Positions 26,091-35,875 are shown, numbered from the stretch's first letter. The stretch: 64,000 nucleotides of DNA from CBDCIS01 sp965217565 (GCA_965217565.1 CBDCIS010000001.1:1-64000); one strand, 5' to 3'. Notes: a model not told the origin generated them from the sequence alone. Translations and numbers: made by a program.

Positions 26091-27431
26091 ATGGCAACTC
26101 CTATGCAACACATCCCCGCGCCTGGTCAGCCGGACAGGCCGAAAGTCGCGATCGAGACGCACGGCTGCAAGCTCAACCAGGCCGACTCCAACCTGCTTGC
26201 GCGCGAGTTCGCGGAGGCCGGCTTTCGCCTCGTCTCAGACGCCGAGCCCGCCGACGTGTTCGTCGTGAATTCCTGCACCGTCACCCACGTCGCCGACCGC
26301 AAGGCGCGTCACGCCCTACGCGCCGCGCGCCGCCGCAATCCCGACGCCACCATCGTCGTCACCGGGTGCTATCCCCAGCGCGCGCCGCAAGACCTGCGCC
26401 ACCTGCGAGAGGTGGACATTGTCGCCGGCAACACCGGCAAGGCCACCCTCGTTCGCCAGGTGGTGGAATGGATGGGCGAAGCGCGCATTCCCTGCGCCGT
26501 TGGCGCGGAGACCGACGTTGTCCTTAGCCCTCGAATCGCCCGCACGAGGGCAATGGTAAAGATTCAGGAGGGCTGCGACCAGGTCTGCGCCTACTGCATC
26601 GTGCCCAGGGTGCGCGGCCGGGAGCGCAGCATCGCCCCCGACGAAATAGTTGGCGAGATTCAGCGTTGCCTTCGGCGCGGCTATAAGGAGGTCGTGCTCA
26701 CCGGAACGCAACTCGGTTCCTACGGCTTCGACCTGCCCAACCATACGCTCGTCGCGCTGCTGCGCCGCGTTCTCTCGGATTCGGACGTAACGCGCCTTCG
26801 CATCTCCTCACTGCAACCACAGGACATAAGCCGCGAACTACTCGAACTGTGGGGCGACCCGCGCATGTGCCCGCACTTTCATCTGCCCCTGCAGAGCGGG
26901 AGCGACGCCGTGCTGAAGCGTATGCGCCGCCGTTACTCGGCATCGGACTACGCTGTCGCGGTGGAGACGATAAGGCGCGCGGTCCCGGGCGTTTCGGTAA
27001 CCGCAGACGTGATAGTCGGCTTTCCCGGAGAGACCGCCGAGGACTTCGAGCAGACCTATGAGGTGTGCGATCGGATGGGCTTCGCCGACATGCACGTCTT
27101 CCCATACTCCGCGCGCCCCGGCACCAGCGCAGCCCACTTCGACGCCCAAGTCGCGCCGGACGTCAAGTCGAGCAGGGCACAGGAGTTGCTTGCCCTCTCG
27201 CGAGCGCAGTTCACCGAGTTCAGAAGAGGGTTGCACGGCAAGATCAGCCCGGTTCTCTGGGAGGAGAGTAGGGAGGACGGCGAGGCGTCGCGGAAGTGGT
27301 CGGGTCTCACAGACAACTACGTCAGAGTCCAAACCCGCAGCCCTCTGGACCTGACCAACACGCTGACCCCGGCCCGACTGGGCGAACTCGCCAACGGCTC
27401 CGTTCTCGCCGAGATCCTCCCCTTCAGGTAA
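26091..27431 (+). CDS. mtaB: tRNA t6A37 methylthiotransferase
   Basis: Radical-SAM enzyme that converts t6A to ms2t6A at position 37 of tRNAs reading ANN codons. 446 residues in the MTTase order: an N-terminal UPF0004 domain with cluster ligands C26 (THGCKLNQ), C62 (NSCTVTH) and C93 (TGCYPQ); the radical-SAM core with GCDQVCAYC (C162, C166, C169); then a C-terminal TRAM-like region ending NGSVLAEILPFR. Start ATG 26091 agrees with the promoter just upstream; ATG 26103 is an alternative. It is a single-gene unit, convergent with an MBL-fold gene. Confidence 0.9.
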   Translation: MATPMQHIPAPGQPDRPKVAIETHGCKLNQADSNLLAREFAEAGFRLVSDAEPADVFVVNSCTVTHVADRKARHALRAARRRNPDATIVVTGCYPQRAPQDLRHLREVDIVAGNTGKATLVRQVVEWMGEARIPCAVGAETDVVLSPRIARTRAMVKIQEGCDQVCAYCIVPRVRGRERSIAPDEIVGEIQRCLRRGYKEVVLTGTQLGSYGFDLPNHTLVALLRRVLSDSDVTRLRISSLQPQDISRELLELWGDPRMCPHFHLPLQSGSDAVLKRMRRRYSASDYAVAVETIRRAVPGVSVTADVIVGFPGETAEDFEQTYEVCDRMGFADMHVFPYSARPGTSAAHFDAQVAPDVKSSRAQELLALSRAQFTEFRRGLHGKISPVLWEESREDGEASRKWSGLTDNYVRVQTRSPLDLTNTLTPARLGELANGSVLAEILPFR

Positions 27432-27518
27432 GCAGGAAGGGCGGCCTGGCGCGGCAAACTACCCGCTTATTATGATTCTCCTCGTGCGGGGCCGGGCGCT
27501 GGCCCTCGCGAACCCGCC

Positions 27519-28355
27519 CTACATATCCACGGGCAGCAGTTGCGGCCGGCCGTTTCGCTGCTCCACGTAGCCCGCCTGGTGGTCGTTGCCGTGTCCAAAC
27601 GCGATCACCCAGCCGCCACCCATCGCCATTTCCAGCAACTCCCGCTTCTGCACCAGCGTTTCGTTGGGATGCTCGTCAATTGCGGGTATGTACTGCAAGG
27701 GCAGGTGGTGCGCGGTGGGAATGAGGTCGCTTGCATAGACTATCCTCTCGCCTCCGCGCTGAACAAAGACAATCTGGTGACCGGTTGACGGGCCGCTGGT
27801 AACCCGGACGGTCACCCCCGGAATCACCTCGTACTCGTCCTCGATAAGCTCCAAGAGTCCCTTATCCTCGAGCGGTGAGAAGTCGTCCTCGTAGAAGGAG
27901 TCCGCGAAACGCTCGTTGGGATTGTTGGCCTCTTCCCAGCACGCCTTCTGCACCATGTACTTGGCCTTTGGGAACGTCGGGACGGCGATGCCGGTGCGGT
28001 CGAGCTTTGTGCATCCCCCGGCGTGATCGAAAGAGAGGTGGCTCAGTATCACGACGTCAATGTCCCTGGCCGTCAGTCCCGCGCTCTTCAGCCCCTTGAG
28101 AAGCTTGTTGCCATTCAGGCTATACATCTCCTTGAACTTCTCGGTGCGTTTCGAACCCGCGCCGGTGTCCACAAGTATGTTCAGCGACGGCGTCCGTATC
28201 AGCAGGCAATTGAGAGCCAACCTGACCCGGTTCCTCCTGTCAGGCTTGACTTGAAGCTCCCACAGCGCCTTTGGAACCTGGCCGAACACCGAGCCGCCGT
28301 CCAGCAAATACGTGCCGTCGCTGATCACGTTTATGGAAGTTGTTCCAAGATTCAC
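27519..28355 (-). CDS. MBL-fold metallo-hydrolase (quorum-lactonase-like group)
   Basis: 278 residues of metallo-beta-lactamase fold. The metal motif reads SHLSFDHAGG, so the usual HxHxDH has Ser in place of the second His. Other ligands are TSGPSTGHQ, YASDLIPTAHH and FGHGNDH near the end. Related proteins include lactonases and many uncharacterised hydrolases; the Ser substitution may reduce binding at one zinc site. Start GTG 28355 follows GAGAGGTG. A 540-bp gene-free region lies upstream. Confidence 0.75.
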   Translation of the reverse strand: MNLGTTSINVISDGTYLLDGGSVFGQVPKALWELQVKPDRRNRVRLALNCLLIRTPSLNILVDTGAGSKRTEKFKEMYSLNGNKLLKGLKSAGLTARDIDVVILSHLSFDHAGGCTKLDRTGIAVPTFPKAKYMVQKACWEEANNPNERFADSFYEDDFSPLEDKGLLELIEDEYEVIPGVTVRVTSGPSTGHQIVFVQRGGERIVYASDLIPTAHHLPLQYIPAIDEHPNETLVQKRELLEMAMGGGWVIAFGHGNDHQAGYVEQRNGRPQLLPVDM

Positions 28356-28898
28356 TAATCACCTCTCTTAACGCTGTTTCAAAACCCCTCCGGCCCTTTT
28401 GGCGACAAGCAAAAATGCAAAGCGCCATTAACGCAAGCAGTGGCAGGGCTTCCGAAATAGCCCAAATACCGAGCCGGCAAGAGGAGAAATAAGTCAAATG
28501 AAGGAGGGACGATCCCGACTATACCGGTAGGCTAGGTCGCCCAGCCAAGGCTTGGGCAGCCCTTCTTTAGAAGCCGCGGTTTGCGGGGCCGCAAGCTGGA
28601 CGGATGTCCCGGCGTCTGAAGCAACAGGACATCGAATGCCTCGAGAAAGATGTTGACCCACCCTAGCTTCGAGGCCCCAAAGTAATTTCGCGCTAGGGGC
28701 AGTCAGCCTTGATGAAAGAATGATTCCGTTGGAGCGCGCAGGATGCAGGTCCCCTTAACCTTCAATGCGGTACTCTACAGGCAACCGGACCCCTTGTAAA
28801 GGCAAAATGCGCCTAAGATTCCGGCAAACCAACGTCCTCAGCCCCCGGCAGGCCGCGGGCTGAGGACGTCATCAACAAACCATTGACTAACCGGCAGA
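28356..28898. other. Gene-free region
   Basis: 543 bp with no gene I can support. It contains the strong hairpin at 28832-28869. A minus-strand frame without stops (about 28560-28760) has no start codon or recognisable motif and is probably chance. I searched for SRP RNA, tmRNA and RNase P signatures by eye and saw none; an unrecognised small RNA cannot be excluded. Confidence 0.3.
28832..28869 (-). terminator. Strong hairpin downstream of the aminotransferase
   Basis: A perfect 13-bp stem ACGTCCTCAGCCC/GGGCTGAGGACGT with a 12-nt G/C loop, 30 nt past the stop of the class III aminotransferase. On the minus strand it is followed by TTGGTTTG, a modest T-rich tail, consistent with a Rho-independent terminator of that gene. 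Confidence 0.6.
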
Positions 28899-30185
28899 CT
28901 AACCCCTGAGCTCGCTTATGGCCGACGCCAGGGCGTCTATGGTCTGATCCACGTCCTCCTCGGTGTGGGCCATCGAAACGTAGAACTTAGACGTCCCTTT
29001 GAAGACTCCCTTGTCCAGCAGGAGTCGATTGAATTGGCCCAACAGGCTCTTGTCGCCGCTCTGCATCGAGCGGTAGTCGGTTACCTCGTTCTCAGTGAAG
29101 ACCACGTCGAACAGCGGGGCTTCGCCCACCACGCGGGCCGGTATCTCCGCCTCGTTGAGCAACCTCTCCAGCGCGTCCCTGAGCCGCTGTCCGGTCGCGA
29201 ACAGGCGCTCGTAGCCCCCCTCTCGCTTGAGAATCTGAAGCGTCGTCAGTCCCGCGACGGCCGCTACCGGATTGCCGCTCAGCGTGCCCACCTGTGGCAG
29301 GTATCCCGTTCCGGTGGAGGAGGCCGAGTCGAAGTGCGACATCAGCTCCTCGCGGCCCGCGACAGCCGACAGGGGATAGCCCCCGGCCACCACCTTGCCC
29401 AGAGAGCACAGGTCCGGCGTTACCCCGTAGTACTCCTGCCCGCCGCCATAGGAGAAACGAAAACCCGTCACTACTTCGTCGAATATCAGCGGAATCTCGT
29501 ACTGAAGCGTTATCTCTCGCAATCCCCGCAGAAAGTCCTGCTTCGGTGGAATGAGCCGCTGGAACGGCTCCACGATCACGCCTCCAAGCTCGTCGTGATA
29601 GCGTTCGATGATCGCGGTTGTCGTCTCCAGGTCGTTGAACGGCGCAATCAGCACATTGTCCTCTACCGCTCGTGGAATGCCCGCCGAATCGGGTGTGGGG
29701 CGGGGAAAGTCGTGCGGTTGCGCGGGCCCCATGCTCATCAGCGCGTAGTCGTTCATGCCGTGGAAGCCGCCCTCGAACTTCAGGATCTTGTCACGCTTCC
29801 TGAAGGCGCGGGCCGTCCGCATGGCGTAGAAGGTGGCCTCCGAGCCGCTGCTGCTGAATCTCACCTTGTCCGCGCAGGGCAGGGCATTGACTATCTCCTC
29901 AGCCAGCAGGATGGCGTATTCGTTATTCGCGAAGAAGGTCGAGCCTCGCTCCAGCTGCTCCCGCACCGCCGCCACCACCTCCGGGTGCGCGTGGCCCAGC
30001 AGCATCGGGCCCGAGCCCAGCAGGAAGTCGATGTACTCGTTGCCGCTCACGTCCCATATCCTGCCGCCGCGCCCCTCACGAATTACCACGTCATTGCTAA
30101 GGTTCCCTATGCTGCCCCCAGGCAGAACCCGGTGGGCCTTTTCAATAAGCTCCTGTTCCCTGTCGTTAACCATTCGTCCCGCCAT
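28899..30185 (-). CDS. Class III aminotransferase, glutamate-1-semialdehyde aminomutase-like
   Basis: 428 residues, PLP-dependent fold type I. The Schiff-base lysine is in LGKVVAGGYPLSAVAG; the PLP-phosphate loop is FSSSGSEATFYAMRTA; the Asp that contacts the pyridine N is in LIFDEVVTGFR. This resembles the HemL subgroup, but the N-terminus (PGGSIGNLSNDVVIREG) and isolated position argue for an aminomutase or transaminase of another substrate. ATG 30185 follows an AAGGAGG site. The gene stands alone, with a terminator hairpin after it. Confidence 0.85.
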   Translation of the reverse strand: MAGRMVNDREQELIEKAHRVLPGGSIGNLSNDVVIREGRGGRIWDVSGNEYIDFLLGSGPMLLGHAHPEVVAAVREQLERGSTFFANNEYAILLAEEIVNALPCADKVRFSSSGSEATFYAMRTARAFRKRDKILKFEGGFHGMNDYALMSMGPAQPHDFPRPTPDSAGIPRAVEDNVLIAPFNDLETTTAIIERYHDELGGVIVEPFQRLIPPKQDFLRGLREITLQYEIPLIFDEVVTGFRFSYGGGQEYYGVTPDLCSLGKVVAGGYPLSAVAGREELMSHFDSASSTGTGYLPQVGTLSGNPVAAVAGLTTLQILKREGGYERLFATGQRLRDALERLLNEAEIPARVVGEAPLFDVVFTENEVTDYRSMQSGDKSLLGQFNRLLLDKGVFKGTSKFYVSMAHTEEDVDQTIDALASAISELRG

Positions 30186-30401
30186 AATGACCTCCTTGAG
30201 CTGCTCCTACTGTGTCGAGTGTCGTATTGCCAGCAGTATATCAATTTTCCGACGTCTATACTACAAAGCGCCCATGCTACCAGCCGGGGCGGGCTTCAAA
30301 CCCGCCCCGGCGGTCTCGCCCCTTCCCGCTAGCGTGGGCCGCCCGCTTGCCATATAATGTAGCAAACCAGACTAATCTGAAATGTTCCGAGGAGGCGAAT
30401 C

Positions 30402-31907
30402 GTGGATATCAAGGTTGTCCAGGGCGACCTCACGCAGCAGGGCGTTGGCGCTATCGTGGTTAACCTGTTCGAGGGCGTTACGTCGCCGGGAGGCGCTACC
30501 GGCGCAGCTGACCGCTCCCTCGACGGCGCGATTTCCAAGCTCATCGAGGAGGGTGAGGTCAAGGGTAAACGCGGCGAGATGACCCTCATCCACACGCTTG
30601 GGAAGATGGCCCCGGCAAGGGTCGTCGTCGCGGGACTCGGCAAGGCCTCCGACTTCACCACAGAGGGCGTCCGCTCCGTATCGGCGGAGAGTTGCCGCTA
30701 CCTGCGCCGCGTTGGCGTTGCCTCGGCGGCCACCGTCGCGCACGGCGCGGGCATCGGGGGGCTCGACCCCAGCGCCGTCGGACAGGCGGTCGCGGAGGGA
30801 ATCACACTCGGCCTCTACAAGTTCGACAAGTACAAGACCGCCAGTAACGACAGCCCCAACCTGGAGGAACTGCTTATAGTGGAATCGGACGAAGCCAAAG
30901 TCAGCGCACTGGAAGACGGCGTGGCGCGAGGCCAGGCCATCGCCGACGCCGTGAACTTCTGCCGAGACATGGCGAATGAGCCGGCCAACGCCATGACGCC
31001 AACCCGTATGGCCGAGATGGCCCTCGAGGTCGCCAGGGCCAGCGGGCTCGAGCTGGAGGTGCTCGATCGCCCGCAGATGGCCGAACTCGGCATGGGCGCG
31101 CTGCTCGGCGTGGCGCAGGGCAGTGAAGAGCCGCCCAAGTTCATAATCCTGACCTACCAGGGCGATCCCAACGACAATTCCAACTCTCTTGCGATTCTCG
31201 GCAAGGGCATCACCTTCGACAGCGGAGGCCTCGACATCAAGTCCGCCTCCGGCATGGGAACCATGAAGGGCGACATGGCCGGCGGGGCGTCGATAATCTC
31301 TGCCATGAAAGCCATAGGCCAGCTCAAGCCGCGCCTCAACGTAACCGGGATCGTCCCAGCGACGGAAAACATGCCGGGAGGCGGCGCGCAGCGGCCCGGC
31401 GACGTCGTTCGCGCCATGAACGGCAAGACGATTGAGATAGACAACACCGACGCCGAGGGCAGACTTGTGCTCGCCGACGCCGTCGCATACGCCCGCTCGA
31501 AGAACCAGACGCGCATCGTGGACGTGGCTACTCTTACCGGCGCCGTCGTGGTCGCGCTCGGCTCACTGTGCACCGGCGTCTTTGGCAACGACCAAGACTT
31601 CACCGACCAGGTCGTCGCGGCCGGCAACGAAGTAGGCGAGCGCATGTGGCAACTGCCCACCTTTGACGACTACAAGGAGCAATACAAGAGCGACATAGCC
31701 GACATCAAGAACACCGGCGGACGTGGCGCGGGTTCCATAATCGGCGCGCAGATCATCGGCGAGTTCAGCGAAGGCGCCTCCTGGGTACATCTGGACATCG
31801 CCGGCACATCCGGTTCGGACAGCGACAAGGGCTACAATCCGAAGGGAGCCAGCGGCGTGCCCGTGCGAACCCTGGTTAACCTGGCCCAGAACCTATCCAA
31901 GAAGTAG
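30402..31907 (+). CDS. pepA: Leucyl aminopeptidase (M17)
   Basis: Cytoplasmic dimetal aminopeptidase, 501 residues. Metal and catalytic motifs of M17 are clear: GKGITFDSGGLDIKSA (first Lys and Asp ligands), MKGDMAGGAS, and the signature NTDAEGRLVLADAV. The N-terminal macro-like domain is present (about 1-165). Start GTG 30402 is preceded by GAGGAGG (30389-30395). PepA also acts as a Xer accessory factor in E. coli; whether that applies here is unknown. Monocistronic by appearance. Confidence 0.94.
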   Translation: MDIKVVQGDLTQQGVGAIVVNLFEGVTSPGGATGAADRSLDGAISKLIEEGEVKGKRGEMTLIHTLGKMAPARVVVAGLGKASDFTTEGVRSVSAESCRYLRRVGVASAATVAHGAGIGGLDPSAVGQAVAEGITLGLYKFDKYKTASNDSPNLEELLIVESDEAKVSALEDGVARGQAIADAVNFCRDMANEPANAMTPTRMAEMALEVARASGLELEVLDRPQMAELGMGALLGVAQGSEEPPKFIILTYQGDPNDNSNSLAILGKGITFDSGGLDIKSASGMGTMKGDMAGGASIISAMKAIGQLKPRLNVTGIVPATENMPGGGAQRPGDVVRAMNGKTIEIDNTDAEGRLVLADAVAYARSKNQTRIVDVATLTGAVVVALGSLCTGVFGNDQDFTDQVVAAGNEVGERMWQLPTFDDYKEQYKSDIADIKNTGGRGAGSIIGAQIIGEFSEGASWVHLDIAGTSGSDSDKGYNPKGASGVPVRTLVNLAQNLSKK

Positions 31908-32085
31908 CCGGCCCAACGTGGTCCCAAAGTGCGCCTCCTCCCGTTTGATTCGGTCTGCGCCCTGTGATAACATGCGCCTGAAAGTGCTGATTGCTTACCC
32001 TCGTTGAGCGGTCATCTTGCCGCTCGCTCCGCGCGGCTAGCTTCACCAAAGATGCCCGCTGAACCCACGAACGGAGCTCCGTAAC

Positions 32086-32448
32086 TTGGCAGCCACAACC
32101 CAACAGCGTTGGACCTTTATAACGAACCACGGCCTCGTCCTGAGCTACATCTTCCGTCATCCCCGCAGCACAGCAAGGGAGATCTCCCTAGAGATAGGCG
32201 TAACCGAGCGCACCACACACAAGATAATCTCAGACCTCGAGAGCACGGGATACATAGAACGCCGCAAGAACGGGCGCAGAAACGTCTATCGAGTGGACCC
32301 CAAGCTGCCACACCACTCCAAGCAGGGCACCATCGTCGAACAGCTCCTGGAGGCCCTGATGGACAAACCCCCTCGCCAGCAAGGCCGCTCCACCACAACC
32401 CCCGCCAAGAAATCCTACGAAGCCACCCCAAAGAGGGCGCTGCGTTGA
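32086..32448 (+). CDS. Winged helix-turn-helix regulator
   Basis: 120 residues. The central segment VLSYIFRHPRSTAREISLEIGVTERTTHKIISDLESTGYIERRKNGRRNVYRV is residues about 18-70 and is a typical winged HTH (helix, turn, recognition helix, basic wing), as in ArsR/MarR-like regulators. The tail is basic and probably disordered. Start TTG 32086 has GGAG at about 32072-32075. No ligand site is recognised. tRNA-His lies 70 bp downstream. Confidence 0.75.
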   Translation: MAATTQQRWTFITNHGLVLSYIFRHPRSTAREISLEIGVTERTTHKIISDLESTGYIERRKNGRRNVYRVDPKLPHHSKQGTIVEQLLEALMDKPPRQQGRSTTTPAKKSYEATPKRALR

Positions 32449-32516
32449 CAACTGACAGCCAACCGCTCGCGGTTGACCCTCTACCTGCTCCAATGCTAAA
32501 ATCTAACGCGTGAAAT

Positions 32517-32593
32517 GGTGAGCGTGGCCAAGAGGTTAAGGCGCCAGGTTGTGGCCCTGGAGATCGAGGGTTCAAATCCCTTCGCTCACCCCA
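32517..32593 (+). tRNA. tRNA-His (GTG)
   Basis: Full cloverleaf. Acceptor GTGAGCG/CGCTCAC, anticodon stem CCAGG/CCTGG with loop TTGTGGC (anticodon GTG), T-arm GAGGG TTCAAAT CCCTT. G at position -1 (32517) pairs with discriminator C (32590), the tRNA-His identity pair. CCA is encoded at 32591-32593. Confidence 0.95.
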
Positions 32594-32652
32594 ATTCCAA
32601 TTCTGCCGCCGCCTTCTTGCTAAGGCGCCCCTACCTGATGGAGGGTACCTGA

Positions 32653-33852
32653 ATGTCAACTGCCTTCAAAGACGTTATCGTATTGCGTGACGGAGACGCC
32701 CAGGGAAACCGGATGGTCGTCAAGCTCACCACCAAGGCCGGCGCGGTGATTCACGCCATCGCCGTTCCACAGGACACGCCGGTTCGGACCGGCCCCACTT
32801 GGGCGTACCTGTTCGAGAGCGAAGGGCTGAATCTCGTGGACGCCGGCTCGCCCGGCTCTCTGCGCTCGCTGACCGACGGCATCGAGTGCGCCGGTTTCTC
32901 CGCGAGCGACGTTGACCGCGTAATCATCACGCACGGCCATTCAGACCACGACGGCGCGGCTAAGCGGTTCGTGGACGAAACGGGCGCGGAGCTATGGGCG
33001 CACGACGTGTACGCCCACATGCTGCCGTTCGACTCCTGGGACATCGAGCGCGGTATGGAGTCTCCCTTTGGGGACCGGATACGCGGCAAAGCGTCTGCGA
33101 ACGGGCGGGGAGACGCCTCGGAATCGTCATGGCACGTTGACGCGACCTACGCCGCCGAGAAGAAGGGCATGGAAGTGAGCAACCGGGTCAGAGACGAAGA
33201 CCGCGTCTGCGAGATGCGCTTCATGCACACGCCAGGCCATTCGCCCGACGAACTCTGCGTGTCGATGGACGGGGTGGTGTTCACAGGCGACCACGTGCTG
33301 CCGGAGATTACGCCGCATCCAACGGCCAAGGTGCGCTACACCGACGAGGTAGAGCGCGCGCTGCCGCCGGAGTACCGCGACGCCAACAGCCTCTACGGAC
33401 TCGCAACCTATCTCGGTTCGCTCCAACGCATCGCCGCCCTCGGCCCCGACGTGCAGACGCTGCCCGCGCACAGGTTGTTCAACAAGAACCGGTTCAATTT
33501 CGCCACCGTGCGCAGGGCAGGGGAGATAATAGGTCACCACGCGCGGCGACTGGAACGCATACTGGGCAAGATGAACGGCGAACCGGCCTCGCTCGAAGAG
33601 GTGACGAGAGGGTTGTTCCCACGCACGACGCTAACGAGGTCAGTGCTCCATCTGGCGCTGACGGAGGCGGTCGCTCATGTGGAGTTGCTGCAAGACGCCG
33701 GAGACCTGGAGATGACGCCGGACCACCGGCTGCGTCCCACCGGCAGTGCCAACTACCGCCAGTTCATCCGGGAGTTGACCCACAAAGAGGCCGCCGTCAG
33801 CTCGCGCACAACCCCAACTGGGGCACCGGCTACCGACAAACTGATATACTAA
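32653..33852 (+). CDS. MBL-fold metallo-hydrolase
   Basis: 399 residues. Canonical dizinc motif THGHSDHDG, then HTPGHSPDE, FTGDHVLPE and LPAHR supply the remaining ligands, as in glyoxalase II-like and related hydrolases. The C-terminal 100 residues form a winged-helix-like extension (LERILGKMNGEPASLEEVTRGLFP, AVAHVELLQDAGDLEM), common in this subgroup. ATG 32653 follows GGAGGG. It is flanked closely by tRNA-His and tRNA-Arg. Substrate unknown. Confidence 0.85.
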   Translation: MSTAFKDVIVLRDGDAQGNRMVVKLTTKAGAVIHAIAVPQDTPVRTGPTWAYLFESEGLNLVDAGSPGSLRSLTDGIECAGFSASDVDRVIITHGHSDHDGAAKRFVDETGAELWAHDVYAHMLPFDSWDIERGMESPFGDRIRGKASANGRGDASESSWHVDATYAAEKKGMEVSNRVRDEDRVCEMRFMHTPGHSPDELCVSMDGVVFTGDHVLPEITPHPTAKVRYTDEVERALPPEYRDANSLYGLATYLGSLQRIAALGPDVQTLPAHRLFNKNRFNFATVRRAGEIIGHHARRLERILGKMNGEPASLEEVTRGLFPRTTLTRSVLHLALTEAVAHVELLQDAGDLEMTPDHRLRPTGSANYRQFIRELTHKEAAVSSRTTPTGAPATDKLIY

Positions 33853-33865
33853 TAAGCTACCGCCC

Positions 33866-33941
33866 GCGCCTGTAGCTCAAAGGACAGAGCATCGGTCTTC
33901 GGAACCGAGGGTTGGGGGTTCGAATCCCTTCAGGCGCGCCA
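33866..33941 (+). tRNA. tRNA-Arg (TCG)
   Basis: Cloverleaf with acceptor GCGCCTG/CAGGCGC, anticodon stem TCGGT/ACCGA and loop CTTCGGA (anticodon TCG), T-arm GGGGG TTCGAAT CCCTT. CCA is encoded at 33939-33941 after discriminator G. It begins 13 bp after the MBL gene. Confidence 0.95.
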
Positions 33942-34046
33942 CCAACTGCAACAAGTCCCCGCTCTCTGGCGGGAAAGGGTTAGGATGCGAGGGAGCCACA
34001 TTGGTAGATGAGCCATGCCCTCCACCGATCCACTGGAGTAACCCGT

Positions 34047-35246
34047 ATGGGCGCGCTTGACGACATCGTCGTGCTGGACCTCTCCCGAATCCTCGCCGGC
34101 CCCTTCTGCACGCAGATTCTCTCCGACATGGGCGCCACAGTATGGAAGATCGAGTCGCCCTGGGGCGATGATACCCGAATCTGGGGCCCGCCGTTCCTCG
34201 ATGGCGAGAGCGCCTACTACCTCTCCGCGAACAGGGGCAAGAAGAGCGTTGTCATCAACCTCAAAGAGCACAGGGGGCAGGAACTCATCAGGCAATTGGC
34301 GACGCAAGCCGACGTCCTCATCGAGAACTTCAAGGTGGGAGACCTCGAACGCTACGGGCTGGACTACGAGCGGCTTTCGACGCTCAACCCACGCCTGATA
34401 TACGCATCCATCACCGGGTTTGGGCAAACCGGCCCACGCGCCAGGGAGCCGGGCTACGACGCCGTTCTGCAGGGCATGACTGGAATTATGAGCGTGACGG
34501 GCGCGCCTGACGGGCCGCCTATGCGGGTGGGCGTAGCTGTGATCGACCTGATGACAGGGCTGATGACCGCGATAGGCATCCTGTCGGCAATCCACGAACG
34601 AACTCGAAGCGGACAGGGCCAGTACCTCGACGTGTCGCTGTTCGACGTGGGACTGATGGGCATGGTCAATCTGGCGCAGAGCTTCCTTGCCACCGGCGTC
34701 GCGCCGGGCCGCTTCGGCACCGCTCATGCCCAGATAGTGCCGTACCAGGCCTTCGAGGCGCGGGACGGCTTCTTCATGCTCACAGTCGGGAACGATGGTC
34801 AGTTCGCCAGGATGGCCGAGGCCATCGGCCACGCCGAGTTGTCGGAGGACGAGCGGCTCCGCACCAACGCCGGCCGCGTCCAGCATCGGGACGAGCTGAT
34901 AGCCAGGCTTAGCGCCATCTTCAAGGACTGGCACAGAGCCGAGCTTCTCGAATCGCTCGAGGGCGTCTCTGTGCCCGCCGCGCCCATCTACGACATCGCG
35001 GAAGTCGTCCGCGACCCGCAGGCCCAGGCTCGCCGCTCCCTCTGGGAGGCCGACCACCCGACGCTCGGCAGCCTTCCCATGATCGCCAGCCCCTTGCAGC
35101 ACATGAGCCGCACGCCCGCCGGACCCCAGGGCCATCCGCCGTTGCTGGGGGAGCACACCGCGGAGGTGCTGGGGGAAGCGCTGAAGCTGGCCGAATCTGA
35201 GATCGCAAGGCTCGCGGAGGACAATGTAATCGGCTGCTCACCCTGA
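34047..35246 (+). CDS. CaiB/BaiF family CoA-transferase (1)
   Basis: A 399-residue class III CoA-transferase, which moves CoA between carboxylic acids via an enzyme-bound anhydride on an Asp. The fold begins with VVLDLSRILAGPFCTQILSDMGATVWKIE. The conserved catalytic Asp is probably in EPGYDAVLQGMTGIMSVTG. RSGQGQYLDVSLFD is the family block. ATG 34047 follows TGGAG; the frame is open further but without homology. First of four such genes between 34 and 42 kb. The acid substrate is unknown. Confidence 0.88.
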   Translation: MGALDDIVVLDLSRILAGPFCTQILSDMGATVWKIESPWGDDTRIWGPPFLDGESAYYLSANRGKKSVVINLKEHRGQELIRQLATQADVLIENFKVGDLERYGLDYERLSTLNPRLIYASITGFGQTGPRAREPGYDAVLQGMTGIMSVTGAPDGPPMRVGVAVIDLMTGLMTAIGILSAIHERTRSGQGQYLDVSLFDVGLMGMVNLAQSFLATGVAPGRFGTAHAQIVPYQAFEARDGFFMLTVGNDGQFARMAEAIGHAELSEDERLRTNAGRVQHRDELIARLSAIFKDWHRAELLESLEGVSVPAAPIYDIAEVVRDPQAQARRSLWEADHPTLGSLPMIASPLQHMSRTPAGPQGHPPLLGEHTAEVLGEALKLAESEIARLAEDNVIGCSP

Positions 35247-35271
35247 GTCACACACGCCGAAGCCTCGAGGT

Positions 35272-35310
35272 CCCCCTCCCGTCAAGGGAGGGGGCCAGGG
35301 GGTGGGTGAC
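35272..35310. repeat. CCCTCCC-GGGAGGG hairpin repeat, copy 1
   Basis: A stem CCCCCTCCC/GGGAGGGGG around GTCAA, followed by CCAGGGGGTGGGTGAC. The same core is at 43154-43193 and, in reverse orientation, inside the MITE copies at 6.65 and 7.2 kb. It lies in the 98-bp gap between the CoA-transferase and RidA-like genes. Confidence 0.7.
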
Positions 35311-35344
35311 AGTCGCGCAGAAGGTCAAGAAGGAGGCTCAAACC

Positions 35345-35857
35345 ATGAACCACACTTTAGCCGACCTGGACGGCATGAGCATCGACCAAGCGCAGGCGCT
35401 ACCGTTCGACGAACGCGACAGGCTGCTCGACCTTATCATCGCCGACGGACGCAACGAGTCCACCGACCTCGTCTCCTACCGCACCGGCCTCTACTGCGAC
35501 TACTTCGAAGAAGACATCACGCGTATGCTCAAGGTGCGGGCGGTGAGGGTCGTGTGCCGCGGCACGACGTCGTCCGGGTTTGACGGCGCGGTCGTCGGTG
35601 ACACCGACGAGGAGCAGTACCGCGCCGCGTTCCGCCACCTGCGAACGACGCTCCACGCCGCCGGCGCGAGCTACGAGCGCGTGGTGACGCTGGTGGTCTT
35701 CCTGACCAACATGGACAATTGGCCGATGCTTAACGAAGTTTACCGCGAATTCATCCCCAATCCGCCGTGCCGCGCGGTGATCGGGACCACCGGCCTAGCG
35801 CAGAAGCCCCTCACGATCGAACTCGTCGAATGTATCGCCTACAAGGTCGCGCAGTGA
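35345..35857 (+). CDS. RidA/YjgF-family protein
   Basis: 170 residues. The C-terminal 130 match the RidA fold: VVGDTDEEQYRAAFRHLRTTLHAAGASYERVVTLVVFLTNM... covers the helix and strand, and PCRAVIGTTGLAQ...IELVECIAYK contains the conserved Arg that binds the imine carboxylate. RidA proteins hydrolyse reactive enamine/imine intermediates of PLP enzymes. The N-terminal 40 residues are an extra helical extension. ATG 35345 follows AAGGAGG. Confidence 0.8.
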   Translation: MNHTLADLDGMSIDQAQALPFDERDRLLDLIIADGRNESTDLVSYRTGLYCDYFEEDITRMLKVRAVRVVCRGTTSSGFDGAVVGDTDEEQYRAAFRHLRTTLHAAGASYERVVTLVVFLTNMDNWPMLNEVYREFIPNPPCRAVIGTTGLAQKPLTIELVECIAYKVAQ

Positions 35858-35875
35858 GCGGGTAGGGCGGCATTC

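Noticed and set aside
28560..28760. Possible gene remnant or structured RNA on the minus strand
   Set aside because: Open but without start codon or family resemblance; no signature of SRP, tmRNA or RNase P RNA.
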